Below, one piece after another: positions 8,974 through 16,157 of a DNA stretch of 22,745 nucleotides. The stretch is from Planctomycetota bacterium. GTDB taxonomy: Bacteria > Planctomycetota > Planctomycetia > Pirellulales > Lacipirellulaceae. The stretch is from contig JAJRUA010000033.1 in NCBI GenBank assembly GCA_024278035.1, positions 1-22,745 on the forward strand, written 5' to 3'. The position numbers and the translations under genes are program-made. A model generated the notes under the pieces. The model was not told the origin of the DNA. It was given only the letters and a program-made list of their open reading frames with translations, and did not search any database. Each line of letters opens with the position of its first letter. Positions within the stretch are counted from its first letter, which is position 1.

Positions 8974-9627
8974 TTAGTGATGGCAGATGGCACAGCTTGT
9001 AGCGGCATGGACCGGTTGGCCATTGATGCCGTTCTCGTTGGCGTTTCGATGGCAGTCCACACACCACCCCATCGACAGGGTGGCGAACTGTCGCATTCGT
9101 TCCATGGATTCAACCGGTCCATGGCAATGTTGGCATTCCACCCCCACCGCCACATGAGCACGGTGATCGAAGCAAGCGTAATCAGGCAGATTATGGACAC
9201 GGACCCATTCGAGTGGCTTCGCCTCTTGGCCTTGGATCGGATTGAGATCCTCATCTAGTGCCAATGAGTCGTAGAGCTTCTTTAGTTCTTCGGAAACAAT
9301 CCGGTTCGGTTTTCGCTTTTCATTTTCTGCCCGTTTCATCTCGGCGCTGAGTACATCAAACGAAGAAGTCACCACCTTGTGGCATTTCATACAAACGTCC
9401 GATGAGGGAATGCCCGCACGGGGGCCTTGCACCGCAGCCCAGTGGCAGAACTTGCAGTCAATTTGTAGTTTGCCGGCATGAACGCGATGGGAATACTCAA
9501 GGGGCTGCACAGGCGCGTAACCTTGCTCACGATCAGGCAACCGCCAATCGCTCATCCCTCCCGCCAGTGTTAGCAGGCCGAGAGCCAGGGCAATTGAAAG
9601 AACAATGGTGATGATGCGCTGTTGCAT
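8974..9627 (-). CDS. actA: Alternative Complex III pentaheme cytochrome c subunit ActA
   Basis: ActA is the pentaheme cytochrome c of ACIII on the periplasmic face, relaying electrons from the ActB clusters. The 217-residue protein has an N-terminal hydrophobic anchor (about 4-24) and five CxxCH heme motifs: CKFCH (C58), CMKCH (C79), CQHCH (C165), CVDCH (C189) and CAICH (C212). The chain ends one residue after the fifth motif, as is usual in this family. FDHRAHVAVGVECQHCHGPV and MGWCVDCHR are typical family segments. The ATG at 9627 has no clear Shine-Dalgarno site. It follows the second transporter gene by only 39 bp, which joins the act block to the nar block. The 85-bp gap to actB is the largest inside the act operon. 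Confidence 0.95.
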   Translation of the reverse strand: MQQRIITIVLSIALALGLLTLAGGMSDWRLPDREQGYAPVQPLEYSHRVHAGKLQIDCKFCHWAAVQGPRAGIPSSDVCMKCHKVVTSSFDVLSAEMKRAENEKRKPNRIVSEELKKLYDSLALDEDLNPIQGQEAKPLEWVRVHNLPDYACFDHRAHVAVGVECQHCHGPVESMERMRQFATLSMGWCVDCHRNANENGINGQPVHAATSCAICHH

Positions 9628-9666
9628 AATTTATGAAAGTCAAGAGCTAAGAGCCAATCCTATTTT

Positions 9667-11259
9667 TTAACACTTAATTTCGGCACCCTTACGTGCGTAG
9701 AACCACCAGTTCACTGCCAGGCAACTGGCATAGTAAACGGCAAAACCATAGAGGGCATACTCGGGGGTGCCTGCTTTGATTTGCGTGGCAAATATCTTGG
9801 GGATCAGGTAAGCACCGTAGGCAGCTATGGCGGAAGTCCAGCCCAGCACCGGCCCCGCCTGTTCTTTGGAGAAAATGATGGGAATCATCCGGAACGTCGA
9901 ACCATTGCCGATGCCCGTCGTTGCAAAGAGGACGATGAACGTAATGAGGAAGGGAATAAAGTACTGCTCGGGCGTGTCACTCTTTCCTGCAAGCGAAACG
10001 AGATAGCCGGCAAAAATGGTCGCGGCAACCATAACCCAAGTATCCCATTGGGTCACACGCGCCCCGCCAAATTTATCCGCTAGCCAGCCACCTACAGGCC
10101 TAATAAGAGCCCCAACCGCCGCACCGATCCATATGTATTTGGAGGTAAGGAGGCCGTTGGTCGAGGTAACAAAAACGTCATCAATCAATTTTGGAAAAGC
10201 ATTGGCATAACCAATAAAGGAACCGAACGTCATCACGTAGAGCCACGTCATCACCCAGTTATGCTTGTTCTTAAAAATGGCGAATTGCTTGTTAAGCGGT
10301 TCTTGAATCGTCTTGGGTGTTAAGAACTTCATTCCCAAGAGGGTTGTTAGGACAGCGGCGATAAGGACGACAAAGATTCGCAACAACTCCGGTATTGGCA
10401 TCGGCACGAGTACCAGCAGGAGGACGCCAACCGCGGCACCGAAGAAACCAATGAATTGGAGCCATAGGTACTTGCCAATAGCGACTGGCGTAGGACCGCA
10501 ATCGTGCTGAGGCAAATTATTCATAAAGAACCATGCCATGATGGCAAAGACCGACATAACGGGAACCCAGACCAGGGCTGCATTCTGTATCCAAAGTTGA
10601 TGGGGCTCGCCATCTTTCAAAAACTCTTGAGGATCACCGCCAATCGAACCAAACATGCCAAAGGTGATCACCCAAGGGATAAGGAACTGCATGACGCTTA
10701 CGCCTGCGTTGCCGAGCCCCGCGTTGAGCCCCAATGAAAGCCCTTGCATTCGCTTAGGAAAGAAGAACGAGATATTCGACAGGCTCGAAGCAAACGCTCC
10801 GCCACCCACTCCCGACCACGCGGCCAGGATAATGAATACGTAAAAAGGAGTCTCAGGATTCTGGAGCGCGAAGCCCGCTAATAAAGCAGGGAAAATCAAT
10901 AAGACGGTTGTCATGAACTTAACGTTCCGACCACCGCAAATTGCGATCATAAACGAGTTGGGAATCCGTAGTGTTGCCCCCGCCAAACCGGCAACCGCTG
11001 GCAATGTAAACAACAGTGCTCGATAGCCTTTTTCTTCATACGACTCGCCACCATTGTTGAAGGTGAAATCGAACAAGTCGGGGTTCGCAAAATGCAATCG
11101 TTGCATCGTCTTGGCGATCATGCCCCAGTACAACCAAACAGAAAATCCGCACAGCAGGTTGGGGATAGAAACCCACAAGTTCCGATAGGCGATCGACTTG
11201 CCGGTCGAATCCCAAAAGGCTTGGTCTTCAACATCCCAGTGTTTCGGCGTTCTAGCCAT
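9667..11259 (-). CDS. narK: Nitrate/nitrite transporter of the NarK/NarU (NarK2) type, MFS
   Basis: This major facilitator family member of the nitrate-nitrite porter group probably exchanges nitrate for nitrite across the membrane. The 530-residue protein resembles E. coli NarK/NarU. The substrate-binding arginines are visible: R98 in GATLRIPNSF (E. coli R89) and R387 in GALIRPVGGWLADKFGG (E. coli R305). Signature glycine motifs are GLGNAGVSVMQF (about 181-192) and GIGNGSTFRM (about 449-458). It is longer than E. coli NarK (463 residues), mainly because the central loop between the two halves (about 250-333) contains two extra hydrophobic segments, near 264-287 and 292-312, suggesting 14 rather than 12 helices. 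A GGGGAAG site precedes the ATG. The start overlaps the stop of the NarK-DoxX gene by 8 bp, so the two transporters are probably made together. Confidence 0.93.
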   Translation of the reverse strand: MARTPKHWDVEDQAFWDSTGKSIAYRNLWVSIPNLLCGFSVWLYWGMIAKTMQRLHFANPDLFDFTFNNGGESYEEKGYRALLFTLPAVAGLAGATLRIPNSFMIAICGGRNVKFMTTVLLIFPALLAGFALQNPETPFYVFIILAAWSGVGGGAFASSLSNISFFFPKRMQGLSLGLNAGLGNAGVSVMQFLIPWVITFGMFGSIGGDPQEFLKDGEPHQLWIQNAALVWVPVMSVFAIMAWFFMNNLPQHDCGPTPVAIGKYLWLQFIGFFGAAVGVLLLVLVPMPIPELLRIFVVLIAAVLTTLLGMKFLTPKTIQEPLNKQFAIFKNKHNWVMTWLYVMTFGSFIGYANAFPKLIDDVFVTSTNGLLTSKYIWIGAAVGALIRPVGGWLADKFGGARVTQWDTWVMVAATIFAGYLVSLAGKSDTPEQYFIPFLITFIVLFATTGIGNGSTFRMIPIIFSKEQAGPVLGWTSAIAAYGAYLIPKIFATQIKAGTPEYALYGFAVYYASCLAVNWWFYARKGAEIKC

Positions 11260-13072
11260 GATGCTTCCCCGTACTTCTTTCTGTCAGAGTTTTAACTGTT
11301 TCCGACTCGCTATCGAGACGGAGGAGGTGATCGACGGACAGCGGCCCCGAGCCACGCCATACGAAGAGGACCAGTGTGAAGAAAACAAACGTCGCGAATT
11401 GGAAATCGATATTGGCTCCGATCAGGCTTCCCCAAGCGGCGGATCCTGTTACGGCAACGACTACTGCGCCGAGCAGGACCACAGCATTCACCGCAGCCGA
11501 AAGGCGAGTTGCAAACCCCAGCATCAGGGTCGCACCCCCCACGATATGAGCGAACACAACGGCCCAAGAAATTAGCGTTTGGCCTTGGCCCAAGCCATCG
11601 CCTAGCTGGCTTTCCAGCTCAGCCATGTTCGTAATAAAATAAATGCCTTTGATGAAGAGGGCACCACCTAGATAAATCCGCAGGGCATCCATCGGTCGTA
11701 AGCTACTAAGGCCCGGGATGCGATCGACGAGAGGCACATGGTGCTTGGTTTCTTCTCGGCGGCGCGCCACCGCAGCGTTAAACTCTTCGGCTGCCGCCTT
11801 CTCATCCGCGGCACTGAACCTCACCAGCAAAGCGAAAAGCGAAAAAACCATTACAAGGATGCCGAATACGAAAAGGGCTTGCTGGTAGGAGACATTCTCC
11901 GCCCGCACAAGAAATCCCGCAGCAACGGCCCCCATGTTTCCACCAGCGCCAACAATACCCGAAACAGACCCCAGGGCCTTTTTGTTAATGAAAGGGACGA
12001 TTGAGTAGGTGGCTCCTTCTGACATTTGGGTAAAAAGACTGAAGACAATCATCACGGGAATAGCAAAAGCCAGGACCGTCATCTGCGAGAAGAAGATTAG
12101 CGCTATTCCTTCAAGCAAGAGCGCGATAAAAAGCCAGCGTACCCGCCCTTTCAGGCCACCTTTACGAACAAAACGGTCGCTAATATAGCCGCCTAGAGAA
12201 CGGGCAAATATGTTCATCAGACCGAACAAACCTGCCACAAGACCAGCGGTCGTAAGATGCAATCCAAAATGATCCATATAATATATGGCAGCGATGTTGT
12301 TGATCGTTAATTCGATTCCAAAACAGGCGGCGTAGACGAAAAACAAGGCCCAGACTCGGTAATCCTTAACGGCTGCTCCAAATGATCCTTTGCCCGTTTC
12401 GTTTTTCGTTAACTCGCCCGAGGCACGAAGCTCTTTGAAGTTGCCGTTCGGCAAGTCGGTTGTGACAAAAAAGTAGGCAATACCGGTCACAAAACAAACC
12501 GCACCAGCGGCGACCATCGACAATCGCCAAGCAGCCGGTTCCAGGTAACCCAGGCCAAGAAAACCTGCAAAGACCAGCGGCATGATCATTTGGGTAACAC
12601 CGCCGCCCAAATTGCCCCAACCAGCACTAGTCGCATTGGCCGTGCCGACCACATTCGGAGCAAACATCACCGAGGTATGATATTGAGTAATAACGAACGA
12701 GGCACCAATGACGCCAATGCCAAGTCGGAACATAAGAAACGATTCGTACCCCGTCGAAAGGCCAATGGCCATCACGGGGATTGACCCCACCATCAGCAGG
12801 ATCGTGTAGCTGATTCGCGGTCCAACGCGGTCACAAAGCCATCCAATAAACAACCGGGCGACGATCGTAATCGCAACGGAGGAGATAATCGTGTTGCCGA
12901 TTTGCTGCTTCGTTAGCCCAAACTCTTCACGCACCACCGCCATGAGGGGGGCGATACCAAACCACGCGAAAAAGCACAGGAAGAAGGAGAACCACGACAT
13001 GTGGAACGCCCGCATTTGCGGTGTTCTCAACGAGAACAGATCGATACTGGTGGCTTTGTTACGTACTTCCAT
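11252..13072 (-). CDS. narK: Nitrate transporter (NarK1-type MFS) fused to a C-terminal DoxX-like domain
   Basis: The 606-residue protein has two parts. Residues about 25-418 form an MFS transporter of the nitrate-nitrite porter family, with helix-2 ARLFIGWLCDRVGPR (R73), motif GWGNLGGGVTQMIMP (about 151-165), helix-8 FARSLGGYISDRF (R291) and the second motif GAGGNMGAVAAGF (about 375-387). This pattern is closer to the nitrate importer (NarK1) type. After a charged linker (about 420-460), residues about 462-590 form a four-helix DoxX-like domain: RIYLGGALFIKGIYFITNM, then WAVVFAHIVGGATLMLGFATRLSA and two more helices. No frameshift or stop separates the two parts. It lies 15 bp after narI and overlaps the second transporter gene by 8 bp. 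Nitrate uptake is inferred from family and context. The role of the DoxX part is unknown; it may tie transport to redox state or partner binding. Confidence 0.9.
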   Translation of the reverse strand: MEVRNKATSIDLFSLRTPQMRAFHMSWFSFFLCFFAWFGIAPLMAVVREEFGLTKQQIGNTIISSVAITIVARLFIGWLCDRVGPRISYTILLMVGSIPVMAIGLSTGYESFLMFRLGIGVIGASFVITQYHTSVMFAPNVVGTANATSAGWGNLGGGVTQMIMPLVFAGFLGLGYLEPAAWRLSMVAAGAVCFVTGIAYFFVTTDLPNGNFKELRASGELTKNETGKGSFGAAVKDYRVWALFFVYAACFGIELTINNIAAIYYMDHFGLHLTTAGLVAGLFGLMNIFARSLGGYISDRFVRKGGLKGRVRWLFIALLLEGIALIFFSQMTVLAFAIPVMIVFSLFTQMSEGATYSIVPFINKKALGSVSGIVGAGGNMGAVAAGFLVRAENVSYQQALFVFGILVMVFSLFALLVRFSAADEKAAAEEFNAAVARRREETKHHVPLVDRIPGLSSLRPMDALRIYLGGALFIKGIYFITNMAELESQLGDGLGQGQTLISWAVVFAHIVGGATLMLGFATRLSAAVNAVVLLGAVVVAVTGSAAWGSLIGANIDFQFATFVFFTLVLFVWRGSGPLSVDHLLRLDSESETVKTLTERSTGKHHG

Positions 13073-13087
13073 GGGGATTACCGGGTC

Positions 13088-13768
13088 TTACTTCCGTCCG
13101 TACCAACGTACGATTTGCGGCTTGCGCCATAGGTAATGATTGGGAACCACAAGGACGTGGACCAAGCGTGTGAAGGGAAAGAAACCGACGAGAAGAAACG
13201 CCGACACCATGTGTAGCTTGACTAACCAAGGCATGCCGGAAACGAACGTGATATCAGGAGCAAACTGCACGACGGACCAAAGATAGGGGGCCAAGCTCGT
13301 TGCGAACCAAGACGAACCCCAAGGGTGGAACAAGGCGATGCTCACTCCACTGACGATTTGTACCGCTAAAATCGCAAACAAAATCCAGTCGGTTGCTGTC
13401 GTGACCCTTCGTATTTTACTGTTGCTAAATCGTCGAACAATCACGGCAATCAACCCGATTAACGTTAGCAAACCAAAGGCAAGTGCTGAAACTTCCAGCA
13501 CGTACAATCGCAACGGAACACTATTCCAGGCGAGCAAACTCCGCGGAATAAGAAACGCCAGGAGGTGGCCCACCAGCACGACCAAAATGCCGTAATGAAA
13601 GGGCACAACAGCCCAAAAATGATGCTTGTTTTCAAGGAACTGGCTCGACAAGCTGGAGTAGGTGAAGGGCCTCGACCGGTAACGATAAATCGTCATCAGA
13701 AAAAAGGTAAACAGGCACACGTAAGGGAGTGCCACAAACAAAAATTGGTCAAGCATGAGTTGGCTCAT
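13088..13768 (-). CDS. narI: Respiratory nitrate reductase gamma subunit NarI (cytochrome b)
   Basis: NarI is the membrane diheme cytochrome b of NarGHI. It oxidises quinol at the outer side of the membrane and passes electrons inward to NarH. The 226-residue length nearly equals E. coli NarI (225). Five hydrophobic helices are visible. The four heme-ligating histidines are present at H58, H68, H186 and H204, matching E. coli H56, H66, H187 and H205 in position. Context motifs are VPFHYGILVVLVGH, KLHMVSAFLLVGFFPFTRLVH and the terminal YLWRKPQIVRWYGRK. A good Shine-Dalgarno sequence (GAGAGAAG, 13782-13775) precedes the ATG at 13768. The gene lies 37 bp after narJ and 15 bp before the NarK-DoxX gene. 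Confidence 0.96.
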   Translation of the reverse strand: MSQLMLDQFLFVALPYVCLFTFFLMTIYRYRSRPFTYSSLSSQFLENKHHFWAVVPFHYGILVVLVGHLLAFLIPRSLLAWNSVPLRLYVLEVSALAFGLLTLIGLIAVIVRRFSNSKIRRVTTATDWILFAILAVQIVSGVSIALFHPWGSSWFATSLAPYLWSVVQFAPDITFVSGMPWLVKLHMVSAFLLVGFFPFTRLVHVLVVPNHYLWRKPQIVRWYGRK

Positions 13769-13805
13769 TACAATCTTCTCTCAGGGAGCACCTGAAGTTG
13801 GGGGG

Positions 13806-14585
13806 CTAGCCCCTTTCTGGTGGTTGGTACTTCATCTGTAGGGTGACTAACTGGGGGCCTCTGTCGCAGGATCCGTTTCCGGGAAATTGAGTCGGCATGG
13901 GGTAGGACTGCAACGGATCCCCTTTGCCTGGTGGCCTCGGACCGTTCTGACCGGGAAAATTAACCGAATTGGCCAGCATCTTCTCTTCGTTCTCTCCCCA
14001 GGGCTCGCTTACCCCGTAATCGTGTTCGAGCACAAGCAACAGGCAGCGAAGGAGATGACGATAAGGGGATTGCGTCTTATCGAGTGATCCCAGCATCTTA
14101 TGAAGTGCGGGAAACAGACACGCATGGGAGAACAGCCGAGCCTCTTCCTCTGGCATGGCTGCAATCACATAGAGGGCATGCGTCATGTGGTCGGGCAGTT
14201 CGACGGTTTCAGGGATTTTATGTTTTGCCAGTTCCCCCCGCATCCGCACCAAGAATTGGCCTCTTGTGTAATCTTCACCGAACAAGTGCCAACCAATCTC
14301 CAGAGCACAGGAAGGATTCACGTCGAAAGTACGGGTGTACCCTTCTTCAAGCTCGTATCCACTGCACTGCTCAACGTACTTACCGAACTTTGAGACCTCC
14401 TTAGCCGCTGGGGGCAATTCTCCCTGGACGATGAGATAGAGCAATTCCACAAGCTGGACGTAATGGTCGTCGGGATAGGCCAACAAACGACTGATGGTTC
14501 CTAAGCAGCGAGCCTGCTCCGAGACGGGCTCTTCGGATTCCATCGTCTGGAGAATCGGCAAGTCGGTAATCGGTAAAGGGTCCAT
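13806..14585 (-). CDS. narJ: Nitrate reductase assembly chaperone NarJ
   Basis: NarJ is a cytoplasmic chaperone that binds NarG, aids molybdenum cofactor insertion and holds back membrane docking until NarGH is complete. The 259-residue helical protein shows the NarJ/TorD pattern: ISRLLAYPDDHYVQLVELL, LEEGYTRTFDVNPSCALEIGWHLFGEDYTRGQFL (around residues 79-112), and PDHMTHALYVIAAM with later LFPALHKML. Its start codon shares one base with the narH stop (TAATG), implying translational coupling. The last 50 or so residues form a Pro/Gly-rich tail (FPGQNGPRPPGKGDP and similar) not expected in E. coli NarJ (236 residues). The tail is in frame and ends in a normal stop. Identification rests on sequence pattern plus position between narH and narI. 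Confidence 0.93.
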   Translation of the reverse strand: MDPLPITDLPILQTMESEEPVSEQARCLGTISRLLAYPDDHYVQLVELLYLIVQGELPPAAKEVSKFGKYVEQCSGYELEEGYTRTFDVNPSCALEIGWHLFGEDYTRGQFLVRMRGELAKHKIPETVELPDHMTHALYVIAAMPEEEARLFSHACLFPALHKMLGSLDKTQSPYRHLLRCLLLVLEHDYGVSEPWGENEEKMLANSVNFPGQNGPRPPGKGDPLQSYPMPTQFPGNGSCDRGPQLVTLQMKYQPPERG

Positions 14586-16078
14586 TATTCTCCCCTCGCT
14601 GGGGCACCCACAAAGCCAAAGCCGGTTTCAGCTTTGTGCTCGCCGGGCTCTTTGATCATTTCAATCGCCTGTTCGCGATACATCGGAGGGATGACAAACC
14701 GATCCTCGAAGGTGCAAAGCGCGGTCAATTTGTAAATTTCCTCCGCTTCTTCAAACGTCAGTCCTGCCTCTTGAAGAAACTGGTCTGCTGTGGCTCGACT
14801 CACATCGCCCACGGTCTCAGCACGACGATGCCAACGGACGGCGAGTTGCTTGCCCATGGCGTGACGCACTACACCTTCATGGCCCGCCCCCAACAGATTG
14901 GCAAAATACTTCATCGGGACTCGTGAATTATCGATGCCATGGAACAGGCTTTCCATTTTGTGGCTCGCTAATCCCTCCTCGAAATCAGCAATCACTGGCG
15001 ACATGGGCGGTACGTAAAAGAGCATTGGCAACGTACGGTATTCAATGTGCGGAGGAAGGGCGATCTTCCATTCTTTCACGAACTTGTAGACAGGAGAATC
15101 TTGGGCCGATTCGATCACCCCATCCGGGATACCCGCCGACTGAGCCTGGCGGATTACTTCCGGATCATGGGGGTCGAGAATCATGGACCGATGGCCTTCG
15201 ACCAACTCATCGTCTGGCAAATTGGCAACCTCTTCCAACCTATCGGCGTCGTAGAGAAGAACCCCTAGATAGCGAATCCGCCCCACACAGGAGTGGAAGC
15301 AAGCGGGCGCTTGTCCCGTCTCAAGCCGTGGAAAACAGAGGATGCACTTCTCACTCTTGCCAGTGAACCAGTTGAAGTACGTTTTTTTATAGGGACAAGC
15401 GGCGACACAACTGCGCCACGCTCGGCATTTCTTTTGATCGATCAGCACGATGCCATCTTCGCCCCGCTTGTACAGCGCTCCCGACGGACATGAGGCGACA
15501 CAGCAAGGATTCAAGCAATGGTTACAGATACGTGGCAAGTAGAAAAACACGAGCCGTTCGACTGAACTAAGTTGCAGCTTTTGTTGTTCGGTCAAACCTT
15601 CTAGGTTGGGGTCGTTGGCCGCATAGATTTCTGAGCCTCCCAGGTCATCATCCCAGTTGGGGCCCGCTACGATATCAATATCCTCTCCCGTTATCATCGA
15701 GATTGGCTTGGCGATAGGTTGATCGGAGCCCTCAGGGGCGTTGAATAAGTTCTGATAATCGTAAGTCCACGGCTCATAATAATCGTCCATGCTGGGCATG
15801 TGCGGATTATGGAAAATGTTGGGAACGATGCGCGACTTGCTCGTCGATTTGATGTTGATCGGCTGGCCGTTTTTTTTCTCCCAACCACCTTGGTACTTGT
15901 CTTGATCTTCCCACTTGGTGGGGTACCCGGTCCCCGGCTTGGTTTCAACGTTGTTCCACCACATGTAGTCCGCCCCTTTGCGGTCGGTCCACACGTTCTT
16001 GCAGGCAATACTACACGTATGACACCCGATACATTTATCGAGGTGAAACACCATAGAAACTTGAGAGCGGATGTTCAT
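14585..16078 (-). CDS. narH: Respiratory nitrate reductase beta subunit NarH (iron-sulfur)
   Basis: NarH carries the four iron-sulfur clusters that link NarI heme to NarG in the cytoplasm. The 497-residue protein has all expected ligands. The first group is C16, C19, C22 and C26 (CIGCHTCSIAC), identical in position to E. coli. Then come C185, C188, C193 and C197; the CRAWRSC group with C218, W221, C224 and C228, where Trp replaces a cysteine as in the [3Fe-4S] site; and C245, C248, C260 and C264. The segment FNWFTGKSEKC is typical. There is no export signal, fitting a cytoplasmic location. The ATG at 16078 has an AAGGA sequence about 12 nt upstream. The gene follows narG by 79 bp and its stop shares a base with the narJ start. 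Confidence 0.97.
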   Translation of the reverse strand: MNIRSQVSMVFHLDKCIGCHTCSIACKNVWTDRKGADYMWWNNVETKPGTGYPTKWEDQDKYQGGWEKKNGQPINIKSTSKSRIVPNIFHNPHMPSMDDYYEPWTYDYQNLFNAPEGSDQPIAKPISMITGEDIDIVAGPNWDDDLGGSEIYAANDPNLEGLTEQQKLQLSSVERLVFFYLPRICNHCLNPCCVASCPSGALYKRGEDGIVLIDQKKCRAWRSCVAACPYKKTYFNWFTGKSEKCILCFPRLETGQAPACFHSCVGRIRYLGVLLYDADRLEEVANLPDDELVEGHRSMILDPHDPEVIRQAQSAGIPDGVIESAQDSPVYKFVKEWKIALPPHIEYRTLPMLFYVPPMSPVIADFEEGLASHKMESLFHGIDNSRVPMKYFANLLGAGHEGVVRHAMGKQLAVRWHRRAETVGDVSRATADQFLQEAGLTFEEAEEIYKLTALCTFEDRFVIPPMYREQAIEMIKEPGEHKAETGFGFVGAPARGE

Positions 16079-16157
16079 AGGTTTTTATTTCCTTCAATCC
16101 CGGTGCAGCCAGATTCCCTGGTAGGCCCCGTTTTCGTAGTAAGTCGAGGGACCAATT

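Noticed and set aside
8885..9067. 60-codon minus-strand frame spanning the actA-actB gap
   Set aside because: It overlaps the last two heme motifs of actA in another frame and shows no start signal or family features.
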